In this document: piece after piece, positions 1 through 9,985 of the stretch | Layout: every line of letters begins with the position of its first letter | How positions within the stretch are numbered: the stretch's first letter is position 1 | Source: Bradymonas sediminis | GTDB lineage: Bacteria; Myxococcota_A; Bradymonadia; Bradymonadales; Bradymonadaceae | NCBI RefSeq assembly: GCF_003258315.1 | Contig: NZ_CP030032.1 | Coordinates: 3,474,501 to 3,538,500, forward strand | Reading direction: 5' to 3' | Length of the DNA stretch: 64,000 bases | Translations under genes and position numbers: made by a program | Notes under the pieces: model-generated | Database searches by the model: none | What the model was told of the DNA's origin: nothing | The model's input: only the letters and a program-made list of their open reading frames with translations

Positions 1-116
1 CACCGGAGCCGGTCGATTTCCGCGTCGACAAACCCTTTATCTTCATGATCCGCGCAAACCAGACCGGCAGCCTGCTCTTCGTAGGCCGCGTTCTGGAGCC
101 GAACGCCGCCGAATAA
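1..116 (+). CDS. Serpin family protein, C-terminal fragment (cut by window edge)
   Basis: Only the last 37 codons are in the window, ending with TAA at 114-116. The translated tail matches the tail of the complete serpin at 199-1536 with three substitutions, and contains the conserved serpin ending DKPFIFMIR...GSLLFVGRVLEP, which forms strands s4B/s5B after the reactive centre loop. The gene is therefore the upstream member of a tandem serpin pair. It is followed by a strong intrinsic terminator. The rest of the protein, including its reactive centre loop, lies outside the window, so its specificity cannot be judged. Confidence 0.93.
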   Translation, partial: PEPVDFRVDKPFIFMIRANQTGSLLFVGRVLEPNAAE

Positions 117-128
117 CCCCGACACATC

Positions 129-164
129 CTTCGCCCCGGGCGCTGCCGCCCGGGGCGAAGTTTT
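129..164 (+). terminator. Rho-independent terminator after first serpin
   Basis: Perfect 14-bp GC-rich stem (129-142 with 147-160), 4-nt loop, followed by TTTT at 161-164. It lies 12 bp after the stop of the first serpin and separates it from the second one, so the two are probably separate transcripts. Confidence 0.85.
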
Positions 165-198
165 GCCCCCCGCCTGACACTCAAACCTGGTATAAGCA

Positions 199-1536
199 AT
201 GCAAAAATACTCTCTTCGGGCTCGCCTGAGCGCCCCACTTCTCTCGCTGCTCCTCGCCGGTGGATTGGGCGCAGGTGCCGCTGGCTGCCAGGACGCAGCG
301 CAAGCGGACACCCAACCCGACCCCTCGGAAGGCGCCCCCGGCGAAGTTCGCTCGGACAAGCAACGCGTCGCGAACCCGCAGGTCTCCGAGAGCGCCCGAC
401 AGGCGCTTGTGGCGGGCAATACCGACTTCGCCCTGGACCTGTATCGCGAGATCGCCGGCGAGGATAAGAACCTCTTTTACTCGCCATTTAGCATCTCCGA
501 GGCGCTCGCCATGACCTACGCCGGCGCGCGCGGCGAAACGGCCGCGCAGATGGCCGAGACCCTGCACCTAAATACCCAGCAAGACCAGGTTCACCCCGCG
601 TTCAACTGGCTTGACGCCCACCTGATGAACCTGGGCGAGACGCCGTTTAACGAGGGCTCGGAGCCCTTCGAGCTGGCGGTCGCGAACTCCATCTGGGGAC
701 AAACCGGCTATCATTTTGAGGAGGCATTCCTCGACACCCTCGCGCTGAATTACGGCGCTGGTCTCCATACGCTGGACTTCAATGGGGCGCACGAAGCGTC
801 GCGCCAGACCATCAACGGCTGGGTCGAAGACCAGACCAACGACCGCATCAAAGATCTGATCCCCGCGGGCGTCATCACCAAAGACACGCGCCTGGTGCTG
901 ACCAACGCGATCTTCTTCAAGGCCTCCTGGCTTCACGCCTTCGAGAAGAACGACACCGCTGCGGGCGAGTTCACCCGGGTGGATAACTCCACGCTCCAGG
1001 TCGATTTGATGGAGCAAACCAACTTCTTAAAATACGCGCAAATGGAGGGGTACCAGGCGGTAGAGCTCCCCTATGATGGGGGCGACGTGTCGATGCTCAT
1101 CCTGCTGCCCGAGGACCTGGCGGCTTTTGAGCAGAACCTCGACGCCGCCACCCTCAGCGCGACGGTCGACGCGCTCTCGGTCCAAAACACCACCGTGACG
1201 CTGCCAAAATTTGAGTTCAAATTGGACCTTCCGCTCGGCGAGACACTCCAAGATATGGGGATGACCGAGGCGTTCTCGGACGACGCCGACCTCTCTGGCA
1301 TGACCGGCACCCGCGAGCTCATGGTCAGCGACGTGGTTCACCAGGCATTTGTGGCCGTCGATGAAGAGGGCACCGAGGCCGCCGCTGCGACCGCGGTGGT
1401 CGTCGGCCCGGGCTCGGAGCCCCCAGAGCCGGTTGAGTTCCGCGCAGACAAGCCCTTTATCTTCATGATTCGCGCGAACCAGACCGGCAGCTTACTCTTC
1501 GTGGGTCGGGTCTTGGAGCCCAACGCCGCCCAATAA
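199..1536 (+). CDS. Serpin lipoprotein (serine/cysteine protease inhibitor)
   Basis: A 445-residue serpin with a lipoprotein signal: hydrophobic residues 10-29 and a lipobox ending GAAGC, with Cys30 as predicted lipidation site. About 35 low-complexity residues link the anchor to the serpin fold, which starts near residue 65. The C-terminal part has the serpin signature ending at 430-445. The hinge of the reactive centre loop reads EEGTEAAAATA (residues 389-399); small residues here are the hallmark of inhibitory serpins, which must insert the loop into sheet A. The expected product is an envelope-anchored suicide inhibitor of proteases. The exact P1 residue cannot be assigned safely, because the loop (VVVGPGSEPPEP) is short and Pro-rich. 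Near-identical tail to the upstream copy shows recent duplication. The ATG at 199 directly precedes the signal peptide. Confidence 0.93.
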   Translation: MQKYSLRARLSAPLLSLLLAGGLGAGAAGCQDAAQADTQPDPSEGAPGEVRSDKQRVANPQVSESARQALVAGNTDFALDLYREIAGEDKNLFYSPFSISEALAMTYAGARGETAAQMAETLHLNTQQDQVHPAFNWLDAHLMNLGETPFNEGSEPFELAVANSIWGQTGYHFEEAFLDTLALNYGAGLHTLDFNGAHEASRQTINGWVEDQTNDRIKDLIPAGVITKDTRLVLTNAIFFKASWLHAFEKNDTAAGEFTRVDNSTLQVDLMEQTNFLKYAQMEGYQAVELPYDGGDVSMLILLPEDLAAFEQNLDAATLSATVDALSVQNTTVTLPKFEFKLDLPLGETLQDMGMTEAFSDDADLSGMTGTRELMVSDVVHQAFVAVDEEGTEAAAATAVVVGPGSEPPEPVEFRADKPFIFMIRANQTGSLLFVGRVLEPNAAQ

Positions 1537-1554
1537 GCGCGCCCCCAGATCGCA

Positions 1555-1584
1555 AAATGCCCCCATTCCTGGGGGCATTTTTTT
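1555..1584 (+). terminator. Rho-independent terminator after serpin
   Basis: 10-bp stem (1555-1564 with 1571-1580), loop of 6, and a run of seven T at 1578-1584. Located 19 bp after the serpin stop. The reverse strand lacks a good T run on the far side, and the minus-strand gene ends only at 1616, so the element mainly serves the serpin. Confidence 0.88.
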
Positions 1585-1615
1585 ACCGACTCGGCTCCTC
1601 ATATTCGCTGACTTT

Positions 1616-3166
1616 TTAGCGCGGCATGATCCGAGACTCCACGAGCTTCTCGACCACGGTGTCCACCCCGCCCGCGCTCGTCTCGCGCAGCACCCGCTGG
1701 ACCAGACCGTGACCGTGGGCGAAATACCGCGTGTGCTCACGGCCGCGGTAGTAGCTGCTGATGCTGCTCAGTGGCCCGAGCCCGCGAATCTCAACGGTGT
1801 TGGTATAGGTGCCCGCGGGGGTGCTCACATCGCGCCAATCCGAGCCCACCTCAAAGACCGAGTTCGCCCCGTCGGAGCCGGACTCAGCGCGCAGCTCACC
1901 CCCGGCGCCCCAGGCCTCGTTAAGGCTCAGCGGAAAGACGTAAATCGGGGTCTCGCGGTCCAGATATGCCAACAACCAGGCGAGGTCTTTGATGCGCGCG
2001 CGGCACGCCGAGGAGCATTGATAGATGCGCTTGGGGAGCAGCAAGAAATACTCATAGCTCGTGCTCAAGGCCTCGTCGTTATAAGAGCGGCGAAGCGTCA
2101 CCAGGCGCCGGCTGCCGTAGCGATCGACGGAGACGACCTCGAGAAGGGTCTCGGTCGCGGCGAGGGCGGTCGACGCGGGCGGGTGGGCGAGGGTGTCGGG
2201 TTGCAATGAGTCGGCGTCGAGCGCGACACCTGCGCCCTGTTCGGCGGTCGGCGCTCCCTCGGCGCTCGCTGACGAAGGTGAGTCAGACGCGGCGTTTTTG
2301 GGGGTCACCCGGCTGCGGTGATAGCGCCAAAAGTTCCCAACCGCGAGCGGATAGGGATACTCACGGGTCTCGAGCAGCTCGGGCTTCAGGTGCAGACCGG
2401 CGCGGGCGTAGCTGTCGAGCAGCGGGCTCATCTCGACCGCCGAGCCCAGGCTCAGCGTGGAGGCGCCGGGAGTGCGGACCGATGATTGAATGCGCAGAAT
2501 CTTTCGAATCCGCAGCTCGAAGACAAGATCACTGCCGCGCAACTTCAGCTTAAGAATATTACCCCAATGCTGGGCGACCACATCGCCCTCTTCGGCGACC
2601 GGCCCGTCAACCCGGCGCCCCTGCCCGAGCTCAAGCTCGACGAACTCAAGCACCGAGCCCCAGCCGCCGTCGGGGGCCTCGGACGCCAGCCCCGGCTCAA
2701 AATTTCGCCAGACTTCCAGGCTCGACGCCTGGAGCGTGTCGACGAATTTGCGCGCATCCTTCAGGTCTACGCGCACCAGGCCGGCGTAATCTTCGGGGGC
2801 GACAAAGAGCGCGTCCCAGCCGGCCTCGTCGCGCTCGACGAGCGCCTTAAAGACCGCCTCACCCAACGCCTGTGCGTCCGGGATCGGCGCGCGCTTGGCG
2901 CCCTGCGCCCCAAGGGCCGCCCCCCAGCTCCCGCTGGCGCTGGCCCCCTGCTCATATTGGCGCAGCATGCGCCGCTCCCGCACGCCAGACGCTTCCGGCG
3001 TCAGGGTGGGCTGCTCGGTGTAGACAAGCGGCTGCAAGGGGCGCAGCGCCGCGGGCGTCTCAGCCTGCGGCGCCTCTGTACACGCAGAAAACCCTGCCGC
3101 GAGCGACAGGGTTAGCGCGATTGCTCCAAAGCGGACGAGTAATCCCATGCGATTGTTTCGAATCAC
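1616..3166 (-). CDS. Uncharacterised lipoprotein
   Basis: About 516 residues with a lipoprotein signal: RNNR basic start, hydrophobic stretch and lipobox ending GFSAC. I place the start at a GTG (3164-3166) because an AGGAAAG Shine-Dalgarno lies about 9 nt upstream; an upstream in-frame ATG at 3196 and a downstream ATG at 3148 are alternatives. After the signal come an Ala/Pro-rich linker and a mixed domain rich in charged residues. No family was recognised. It follows the lipoprotein gene 3206-4495 by about 40 bp on the same strand and is probably cotranscribed with it. Function unknown; envelope location is the only inference. Confidence 0.8.
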   Translation of the reverse strand: MIRNNRMGLLVRFGAIALTLSLAAGFSACTEAPQAETPAALRPLQPLVYTEQPTLTPEASGVRERRMLRQYEQGASASGSWGAALGAQGAKRAPIPDAQALGEAVFKALVERDEAGWDALFVAPEDYAGLVRVDLKDARKFVDTLQASSLEVWRNFEPGLASEAPDGGWGSVLEFVELELGQGRRVDGPVAEEGDVVAQHWGNILKLKLRGSDLVFELRIRKILRIQSSVRTPGASTLSLGSAVEMSPLLDSYARAGLHLKPELLETREYPYPLAVGNFWRYHRSRVTPKNAASDSPSSASAEGAPTAEQGAGVALDADSLQPDTLAHPPASTALAATETLLEVVSVDRYGSRRLVTLRRSYNDEALSTSYEYFLLLPKRIYQCSSACRARIKDLAWLLAYLDRETPIYVFPLSLNEAWGAGGELRAESGSDGANSVFEVGSDWRDVSTPAGTYTNTVEIRGLGPLSSISSYYRGREHTRYFAHGHGLVQRVLRETSAGGVDTVVEKLVESRIMPR

Positions 3167-3205
3167 TCGTCCACTTTCCTGCAAAAGATACGTCATAATC
3201 TAAGG

Positions 3206-4495
3206 TCAGTATGCTGGAACCGCATCGTCGGGATACGGGAAGTCACCGCCATCGGAGAAGATCGCCTCGGCAGCGGTGTTCCACTGAGTCACGAACGGAT
3301 TCACCGGGCGGCCGAAGAGAACAAAATAATGATGCTCTCCGATGGGATAGGTCGCGTCGACCTGCACGAAACCACCGATATTGTCGATATAATTCGGCAC
3401 GGTGTTGTCATGGTTTTGGAAGATCAAATCCTGCTCAGGTGTACGAATTCGCACCGTATACCCACACATCTGCTCGCCGCCAACGGTGCGTATCGGCTGC
3501 GTAAACGCGGTGTAGGAGTCTTCGGCACCGGGAGTCACCGGGAACCCCGAATAGTCGAGGGTATCGTGGCAGTCCAGGACAGCGATTTCATCCCAGACCA
3601 CCTGGGACTCGTCGAGCAACCCACCAGGCCCCGTGGGGGCGGGACATTCTTCGGCGGGCGGAGCGTTCGGGTCGGTCTGCTCTTCTTCCTCAGCGACCGA
3701 GACCGCCGCCGACATGCAATCTCTGAATTCCTCACTATCGCGATACGCGCGAACAATGCCGCCACGAATCAACCCGGCGGACAGGTTCTGATTGGTGCGC
3801 GGGTCCACGATGCGCTGGCCCCAGACCAACCGATAGTTTTCGTCGTCGGTCACCGGGAAGAACCAGGGGTCATCATTCACGCGAGCGATCAGCACGTCGC
3901 GCTGGTCGCGGTCGTCCTGGCGAATCGGGGTCTCACCACAACGGGTCTCAGCGGTCTGCTCTTTCGACGCTTCGTAGTAGGTCTGCCGGGGGACCTCCCA
4001 TTCCGTCTGATATGAATACGACAGAAGTTCGGTGGGCATATAGGCGTTGTTGAGTGACAAGGAGTTGGCAAACGACGCCACACAGGTCGGGCTGAACGTA
4101 CGCGTATTCCGGAAGAGCGATGCATTGCCTGCCGCCTCTCCCGAGCGCCGACTGATCACCATCGTCGCGGTCTCTTGCGGGTACAGGGTGAAGAGCTCCT
4201 TGCTGAACTCAATGGTGGTCGGCGCGCCGTCAATCATCAGCACGAATTGGTTGGAGTTTGTGTTTCGGTCCAAGACCACCGCCTCTTCGGTGCGCTGGCC
4301 AAATGGCAGACCCGAGGCGAGTTTGCCGGTCGGCCCGTAGAGCGTCAGCTTGCTGCTGCCAGGATACCCGTTGAGCACGTAGACGAAGACCGTCTCACCG
4401 GTCGCGTCGGCCCCGCCGCCGCAGCCACTCAAGCAAAGAATGCTGCCGGCACAAAGCAGTGTCATAAACTGCACGATTTTTTTAACTGCAACCAT
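3206..4495 (-). CDS. Uncharacterised lipoprotein
   Basis: About 429 residues. The ATG at 4493-4495 is chosen because it is preceded by AAGGGA at good spacing and begins a clear lipoprotein signal (KK, hydrophobic core, lipobox ending LSGC, then GGG). A longer reading to 4648 would put about 50 unlikely residues before the signal. The first 90 residues of the mature protein look like a beta-sandwich repeat starting VYVLNGYPGSSKLTLYG, reminiscent of DUF4397-type surface lipoprotein domains, but this is only a resemblance. Several Cys residues in the C-terminal half could form disulfides. It probably heads a two-gene unit with the lipoprotein at 1616-3166. Confidence 0.8.
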   Translation of the reverse strand: MVAVKKIVQFMTLLCAGSILCLSGCGGGADATGETVFVYVLNGYPGSSKLTLYGPTGKLASGLPFGQRTEEAVVLDRNTNSNQFVLMIDGAPTTIEFSKELFTLYPQETATMVISRRSGEAAGNASLFRNTRTFSPTCVASFANSLSLNNAYMPTELLSYSYQTEWEVPRQTYYEASKEQTAETRCGETPIRQDDRDQRDVLIARVNDDPWFFPVTDDENYRLVWGQRIVDPRTNQNLSAGLIRGGIVRAYRDSEEFRDCMSAAVSVAEEEEQTDPNAPPAEECPAPTGPGGLLDESQVVWDEIAVLDCHDTLDYSGFPVTPGAEDSYTAFTQPIRTVGGEQMCGYTVRIRTPEQDLIFQNHDNTVPNYIDNIGGFVQVDATYPIGEHHYFVLFGRPVNPFVTQWNTAAEAIFSDGGDFPYPDDAVPAY

Positions 4496-4698
4496 TCTTA
4501 ATCCCTTATTGAAAACGCGCGCCGTACACCCATTTAGAACTTTAGATTCCGAGCCTAACTCGATGGTGCTTCCAGCGTCATTCATGCATCCAACATTCAC
4601 ATAACTTGGGCCAAAACATACTCGACTCACGCTCGCAGTGTCAAACAAGCACTACGCGCTCCCCCCCGCATTTTGGCACTCGAAACCAAGAAAAGCAA

Positions 4699-4739
4699 AG
4701 AGCCGAATATCGACCCTATGCGGGCAAATATTCGGCTCT
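4699..4739 (-). terminator. Terminator of tRNA Val-Asp-Asp transcript
   Basis: 12-bp perfect inverted repeat (4699-4710 with 4728-4739), followed on the minus strand by TTTGCTTTT. It sits just downstream of the last tRNA-Asp, fitting termination of the tRNA cluster read from 5100 towards 4744. Confidence 0.7.
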
Positions 4740-4743
4740 AAAG

Positions 4744-4817
4744 CGGGGCGGACGAGACTCGAACTCGCGACCTCTGGCGTGACAGGCCAGCGTTCTAACC
4801 AACTGAACTACCGCCCC
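4744..4817 (-). tRNA. tRNA-Asp (GTC), copy 2
   Basis: 74 nt on the minus strand. The 7-bp acceptor stem GGGGCGG/CCGCCCC, the anticodon arm CTGGC-CTGTCAC-GCCAG and the TTCGAGT T-loop are all present. Anticodon GTC reads Asp codons. CCA is not encoded. Identical to the copy at 4872-4945. Confidence 0.96.
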
Positions 4818-4871
4818 TTTCGGGGTTTGCATCGAGCAACTCAAAAACTTAGCGGAAGGGGGTGAAACAAG

Positions 4872-4945
4872 CGGGGCGGACGAGACTCGAACTCGCGACC
4901 TCTGGCGTGACAGGCCAGCGTTCTAACCAACTGAACTACCGCCCC
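4872..4945 (-). tRNA. tRNA-Asp (GTC), copy 1
   Basis: 74 nt, identical in sequence to the tRNA at 4744-4817, with anticodon GTC in loop CTGTCAC. It is the middle member of the minus-strand cluster Val-Asp-Asp. Confidence 0.96.
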
Positions 4946-5028
4946 GTATCCACTAAATTGTCATCTCGAAAGATGTTGCTCTCACTCAAGTTGTCCCCAA
5001 GCATCTGAGAACATCTGCTCGGAAGACA

Positions 5029-5100
5029 TGGGCACACCTGGGATCGAACCAGGGACCTACTGCTTGTAAGGCAGCCGCTCTCCCGCTGAGCTATGCGCCC
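5029..5100 (-). tRNA. tRNA-Val (TAC)
   Basis: 72 nt. Acceptor stem GGGCGCA/TGTGCCC with one G-U pair, anticodon loop CTTACAA with anticodon TAC, and TTCGATC T-loop. First gene of the minus-strand tRNA cluster. Confidence 0.95.
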
Positions 5101-5239
5101 TCCGGATGAGTTAGTAACTCTCCGTCGAAGCGAAACGGAACCTACGGTAGGTCCCCTGGTTCGTCAAGTAGTATTTATTCATTTTGCCATCTTTTTTTTC
5201 AATTCTTAAAAAAGCGGCGTTTCAGGGCTGTTTTGGGCC

Positions 5240-7771
5240 TTAATGAATCGGAGAATCGTCCAAATGCCGTACACTCTGACGATCTTCGCGATCCCCGAAT
5301 CCCTCGGCCTCGCCTGGCTGAAGTCCAAATTCGCCAGATTCGATTTGACGAATTTGCAAATCCGCCAGCGGTCGGCGCAGGCGGCGCAAGAATTCGGCCG
5401 GATCCGCCAAAACCAGGGCGTGACCGAGCACCTCATCAATGCTCTCAACCGGGACGATTTCCATGGCCTCACGCACGCTGTCGGGAATCTCACCCAGGTC
5501 GTTGCGATTGGGCCCAGGAATCAACGCTTTTTTGATGCCCGCGCGGTGCGCGGCCAGCAACTTCTCTTTGAGCCCGCCCACAGCGAGCACACGCCCGCGC
5601 AGCGTAATCTCCCCGGTCATGGCGACGTCGCGGCGCACCGGAATGCCACAAAGGGCACTGACAAGGCTGGTCGCCATCGTAACGCCGGCCGAGGGACCAT
5701 CTTTGGGCAGCGCAGCCTCGGGGAAATGCACATGCATATCGACGCGGGTGTGGAAGTCCGGGCGCAACCCCAGGTTCTCGGCGCGGGTGCGCACATAGGT
5801 GATCGCCGCGCGCGCCGACTCCTGCATCACATCGCCGAGCTTGCCGGTGATCGAGACCTTGCCGCTGCCGGCCATCACGGTCGCCTCCGCGTGCAGCATC
5901 ACGCCGCCAAATTGGGTCCAGGCCATGCCGTTGGTCAGCCCGACCTCGTCGCTCTGCTCCAACTCCCGTTTGCGAAAGCGCGGCGCCCCGAGATAATCCT
6001 CCAGGTGCTGCGGCCCAATATGATAGCTGCTCTCGTCGCCGCCCGAGACCACCTTGCGCGCGACCTTTCGAAAGATCGAGCCGAGCTTCTGCTCGAGGTT
6101 TCGAACGCCCGCCTCCCGGGTATAATCCTCAATCACCCGAATCACCGCCGGGTCGTCCAGGGTCACATCGACCTGGGAGATGCCGTTATTCTCCTGCTGC
6201 TTATTGATCAGATAGCGCCGGGCGATCTGGACCTTTTCGCGGTCGGTATACCCGGCCAATTCGATGATCTCCATGCGGTCGCGCAGCGGCGCAGGGATGC
6301 TGCTCAAATCGTTGGCAGTGCAGATAAACATGACCCGCGAGAGGTCGTAATCGAGGTCCAGATAGTGGTCCGAGAAGGTCGCGTTCTGCTCCGGGTCGAG
6401 CACCTCGAGCAACGCGGCCGACGGGTCGCCGCGGAAGTCGGTCGACATCTTGTCGATCTCGTCGAGCAAGAAGACCGGGTTGGAGGAGCCCGCGCGCTTC
6501 AGCGATTGAATCAACTTTCCGGGCATCGACCCGACATAGGTGCGCCGGTGCCCACGAATCTCGGCCTCGTCGCGCACGCCGCCGAGGCTCAGGCGCACAA
6601 AATTTCGCCCCGTCGCCCGCGCGATGGAGCGCCCAAGCGAGGTCTTACCGACGCCGGGGGGCCCGACCAGGCACAGAATCGGCCCGCGCGGCGTGTCGAC
6701 CAGCGCCTGGACGGCGAGGTGCTCGAGGATGCGCTCCTTGGGCTTCTCCATGCCGAAATGGTCCGAGTCAAGGATCGCCTCGGCCTCTTCGACGTCGATA
6801 CGGTCCTCGGTCATCTCGCCCCAGGGTAAGGCGAGCACCCAGTCGATATAATTTCGCACGACGGTCGCCTCGGCGCTCATCGGGCCCATCAACTTTAGCT
6901 TCGCCATCTCCTTATCGAGGCGCTCGCGCGCTTCCTCCGGGAGCTCTTTCTCGGCGATGCGGGTCTCCAACTCCTCAAACTCATCGTCGAATTGCGTCTT
7001 CTTATTGCTCCAGGACTTGCGCGACCCGCCGTCTTTGGACTTATCGTAGAAGTCGCGCTGCGAGCGCTCCATCTGCTTTTTGACCCGACGGCGAATATCC
7101 TCGTCGGCCTTCTGGCTCTCCTGCTCGGCCTTCATCAAAATGTCGAGCTTCTCAAGGCGCTCCAGCGGGTCGAAGGCCTCCAGGATCTCCTGCTTCTCGG
7201 CGAGCTTCAGCGAGATATGGGCCACCACAAGGTCGGCGAGCTTGCCCGGGTCGCTCACTCGCGCGACGTGCGAGAGCATCTCCGGGGGGACGCGTTTATT
7301 AATCTGCACATAGCGCTCAAACCCTGCGCGCACCCGCGCGATGAGCCGGTCGATCTCAAGCTGGGCGTCACTCGAGGTCTGGCTCGCGCTGACGTCCTGA
7401 ACCTCGCGCACGTCCACCTCAAAATACGGCTCGTCCTTGGCGAACGAGGCGATCTTCATGCGACGCCGCCCCTCCACGAGCACCCGCACGGTGCCGTCGG
7501 GCAGCCGCAGCAATTGCACGATGCGCCCGACGGTTCCCACGGCGTAAATATCGTCCTGGGTGGGGTTATTCGTCTTGGATTTAATCTGGGCGGCCAGGGC
7601 GATGTCTTTGTCGGCGTTCATCGCCTCTTCGAGCGCCTGGATGCTCTTATCTCGCCCAACAAAGAGGCGCACCACTCGCCCCGGAAAGACGATGATATCT
7701 CGCAGCGGCAGCAACGGAAGACGGCGAATCGCGGTATCCGCGGAGTTATTCGAATCTTGAGAAGACGACAT
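5240..7771 (-). CDS. lon: ATP-dependent protease Lon
   Basis: 843 residues with the full LonA layout: N-terminal substrate-binding domain (about 18-210), coiled region, AAA+ module with Walker A GPPGVGKT (370-377) and Walker B FLLDEID (434-440), and C-terminal protease domain with catalytic Ser694 in KDGPSAG and Lys737, spaced 43 residues apart as in other Lon proteases. Lon unfolds and degrades damaged and regulatory proteins in the cytoplasm. The start ATG has a GAGGAAA Shine-Dalgarno. Residues from about 790 form a charged tail without obvious similarity to the usual Lon end. It is the last gene of the tig-clpP-clpX-lon block, but a terminator after clpX implies its own promoter in 7772-7993. 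Confidence 0.98.
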   Translation of the reverse strand: MSSSQDSNNSADTAIRRLPLLPLRDIIVFPGRVVRLFVGRDKSIQALEEAMNADKDIALAAQIKSKTNNPTQDDIYAVGTVGRIVQLLRLPDGTVRVLVEGRRRMKIASFAKDEPYFEVDVREVQDVSASQTSSDAQLEIDRLIARVRAGFERYVQINKRVPPEMLSHVARVSDPGKLADLVVAHISLKLAEKQEILEAFDPLERLEKLDILMKAEQESQKADEDIRRRVKKQMERSQRDFYDKSKDGGSRKSWSNKKTQFDDEFEELETRIAEKELPEEARERLDKEMAKLKLMGPMSAEATVVRNYIDWVLALPWGEMTEDRIDVEEAEAILDSDHFGMEKPKERILEHLAVQALVDTPRGPILCLVGPPGVGKTSLGRSIARATGRNFVRLSLGGVRDEAEIRGHRRTYVGSMPGKLIQSLKRAGSSNPVFLLDEIDKMSTDFRGDPSAALLEVLDPEQNATFSDHYLDLDYDLSRVMFICTANDLSSIPAPLRDRMEIIELAGYTDREKVQIARRYLINKQQENNGISQVDVTLDDPAVIRVIEDYTREAGVRNLEQKLGSIFRKVARKVVSGGDESSYHIGPQHLEDYLGAPRFRKRELEQSDEVGLTNGMAWTQFGGVMLHAEATVMAGSGKVSITGKLGDVMQESARAAITYVRTRAENLGLRPDFHTRVDMHVHFPEAALPKDGPSAGVTMATSLVSALCGIPVRRDVAMTGEITLRGRVLAVGGLKEKLLAAHRAGIKKALIPGPNRNDLGEIPDSVREAMEIVPVESIDEVLGHALVLADPAEFLRRLRRPLADLQIRQIESGEFGLQPGEAEGFGDREDRQSVRHLDDSPIH

Positions 7772-7993
7772 GATTTCCTCGATTCATCGGGCGGAGCAGT
7801 CCAGGACGCCAAAATTTCCAGGGGCGGCGCTGCCCACGGCGTGGGGTGACCTTCCTCCAAAAATTATTGTGGGTGCTGGGCCGAGTGGGTTCAAAAAGAC
7901 AGGTGCGAAAATCGGCAGGCAAGGCGCGATTTTATCAACTCTAGTGATAACGCGGCGGGCGCCATGTAGCAAAGAAATTGCTGAATTCGGCAC

Positions 7994-8025
7994 AAAAAAG
8001 CCGGGATATCGATGATATCCCGGCT
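7994..8025 (-). terminator. Rho-independent terminator after clpX
   Basis: 12-bp perfect stem (7999-8010 with 8014-8025) with a 3-nt loop, followed on the minus strand by a T run (A run 7994-7999 on plus). Lies 19 bp after the clpX stop and before lon. Confidence 0.9.
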
Positions 8026-8044
8026 GGCAATCACTTCACTGGAC

Positions 8045-9304
8045 TCAGGCGCTCTCGGCCTTGGGCTCGACAAAGTCGAGGGTGGCGCTGTCGGCCTGCT
8101 CGACCATCTCCTTGGTGATGGTGATCTCGTCGAAGTCCTCGCGGCCCGGCACCTCGTACATCAACTCGAGCATCACGCGCTCCAGAATCGTGCGCAACCC
8201 GCGGGCGCCGGTCTTATGACCCAGCGCCTTTTTGGCCACCGCGCGCAGCGCGTCGTCCTCGAATCTGACGTTCACGCCGTCGATGCGGAAGAGCTTGCGG
8301 TACTGCTTCACCAGCGCGTTCTTGGGCTGGGTGAGGATCTGCATCAACGCGTCCTCGTCGAGCTCGTCGAGGGTAGCGATGACCGGTAGGCGGCCGACGA
8401 ACTCGGGGATAAGCCCGTATTTCATCAGGTCTTCGGGCTGCATCTCGGCGAGCAACTCGGTCGCGTCAAGCTCCTTATTATTCTGGCTGACGTCGGCGCC
8501 GAACCCGAGGCGACGGTCACCAATACGCTGAGTGATGATCTCTTCGAGGCCGCTGAACGCGCCGCCGCAGATGAAGAGAATATTGGTGGTGTCGATCTGC
8601 AGGAAGTCCTGCTGGGGGTGCTTGCGCCCGCCCTTGGGCGGGATCGAGGCGACGGTGCCCTCGATGATCTTCAGCAGCGCCTGCTGCACGCCCTCGCCCG
8701 AGACGTCCTTGGTGATCGAGGGGTTCTCGCCCTTGCGCGCGATCTTGTCGATCTCGTCAATATAGATAATGCCGCGGCTGGCGCGCTCGACGTCGTGATC
8801 GGCTGCCTGCAGCAGGTTGACGATAATATTCTCGACATCCTCACCGACATACCCCGCCTCGGTGAGGCTGGTGGCGTCGGCGATGGTGAACGGCACGTCG
8901 AGCAGCCGGGCCAGGGTCTGGGCCAGCAGCGTCTTGCCGCAACCGGTGGGGCCGATCAGCAGAATATTCGACTTCTGCAATTCGACTTCGTCGGCGTCCA
9001 CGCGGCTGCTGATGCGCTTATAATGGTTGTGCACCGCGACCGAGAGGATCTTCTTGGCCCGCTCCTGGTCGATCACATATTGATCGAGGGTGGCCTTGAT
9101 ATCCATGGGCTTGGGGACATCCCCATAGCTCACGCCACCGCCCTCGCGCTCGACCTCTTCGTCGATAATATGTCCGCACAGGCCAATGCACTCATCGCAG
9201 ATATAGACCGTCGGTCCGGCGATGAGTTTTTGAACTTCGTGCTGGCTTTTGCCGCAGAACGAGCAGCACAAATTGGAGTGCGCGCCGTCATTTCTCGTCG
9301 TCAT
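8045..9304 (-). CDS. clpX: ClpX, ATP-dependent unfoldase subunit
   Basis: 419 residues from the ATG at 9302-9304, which has an AAAGGA Shine-Dalgarno; this matches the usual ClpX length, whereas an upstream GTG at 9358 would add 18 unusual residues. N-terminal zinc-binding domain with C14xxC17 and C36xxC39, Walker A GPTGCGKT (118-125), pore loop GYVGED and sensor motifs typical of ClpX. It recognises tagged substrates, unfolds them and feeds them to ClpP. The gene lies 75 bp downstream of clpP on the same strand, the standard arrangement. Confidence 0.98.
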   Translation of the reverse strand: MTTRNDGAHSNLCCSFCGKSQHEVQKLIAGPTVYICDECIGLCGHIIDEEVEREGGGVSYGDVPKPMDIKATLDQYVIDQERAKKILSVAVHNHYKRISSRVDADEVELQKSNILLIGPTGCGKTLLAQTLARLLDVPFTIADATSLTEAGYVGEDVENIIVNLLQAADHDVERASRGIIYIDEIDKIARKGENPSITKDVSGEGVQQALLKIIEGTVASIPPKGGRKHPQQDFLQIDTTNILFICGGAFSGLEEIITQRIGDRRLGFGADVSQNNKELDATELLAEMQPEDLMKYGLIPEFVGRLPVIATLDELDEDALMQILTQPKNALVKQYRKLFRIDGVNVRFEDDALRAVAKKALGHKTGARGLRTILERVMLELMYEVPGREDFDEITITKEMVEQADSATLDFVEPKAESA

Positions 9305-9323
9305 CTCGTGTGTCCTTTCGGGC

Positions 9324-9358
9324 GTGTCGCGCCGCTCAGTGAGCGGCTGCATCGACAC
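9324..9358 (-). other. Stable hairpin between clpP and clpX
   Basis: Nested inverted repeat in the 75-bp clpP-clpX gap: outer arms GTGTCG/CGACAC (9324-9329, 9353-9358) and inner arms GCCGCTCA/TGAGCGGC (9331-9338, 9340-9347). No T run follows, so it is not a typical terminator. It may act as an RNA-processing or stability element between the two messages; the role is unproven. Confidence 0.4.
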
Positions 9359-9379
9359 GGGGTGATTCTTGAGGATGCC

Positions 9380-9985
9380 TTAGGCCGACGGGTCTTTGAG
9401 TCGCTGGGCGTCAATCACCCGGTCGATAATCCCGTATTCGGCGGCTTCATCGGCGGTCATAAAATAATCGCGCTCGGTATCTTTTGAGATGCGCTCGCTG
9501 GTCTGACCACTATGGCGCACCAATATGTCAGTTAACGTCTCACGCAGCTTTAAAATTTCGCGCGCCTGGATGTCGATGTCGGTCGCCTGCCCGCTCAGCC
9601 CGCCCATCAGCGGCTGGTGAATCAGCACGCGGGCGTTGGGCAGTGCCAGGCGTTTGCCCGGCGCGCCGGCGCTCAGGAGCACCGCGCCCATCGAGGCGGC
9701 CTGCCCCAGACAGATCGTGGAGACCTCCGGCTTGATATATTGCATCGTATCGTAAATCGCCAACCCCGCGGTCACGCTACCCCCGGGGGAGTTGATATAG
9801 AGCGAGATCTCTTTGTCCGGGTCCTCGCTCTCAAGATAGAGCAACTGCGCGATGATCGTATTGGCCACCATATCGTTGACCTGGGTGCCCAGAAAAACGA
9901 TCCGATCTTTAAGCAGACGGCTATAAATATCCCAGCCGCGCTCACCACGGTGAGTCTGTTCGATAACGCGAGGTAAAAAAGCCAT
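9380..9985 (-). CDS. clpP: ClpP protease subunit
   Basis: 201 residues from the ATG at 9983-9985 ([10 protein letters not shown]), the usual ClpP length; the open frame extends 77 codons upstream without family similarity. Catalytic Ser98 in GQAASMGA, His123 in LIHQPLMGG and Asp173 in ERDYFM are present, as is the oligomer handle region. ClpP forms a double heptamer that degrades proteins delivered by ClpX. It lies between tig and clpX, as in many bacteria. Confidence 0.98.
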   Translation of the reverse strand: MAFLPRVIEQTHRGERGWDIYSRLLKDRIVFLGTQVNDMVANTIIAQLLYLESEDPDKEISLYINSPGGSVTAGLAIYDTMQYIKPEVSTICLGQAASMGAVLLSAGAPGKRLALPNARVLIHQPLMGGLSGQATDIDIQAREILKLRETLTDILVRHSGQTSERISKDTERDYFMTADEAAEYGIIDRVIDAQRLKDPSA

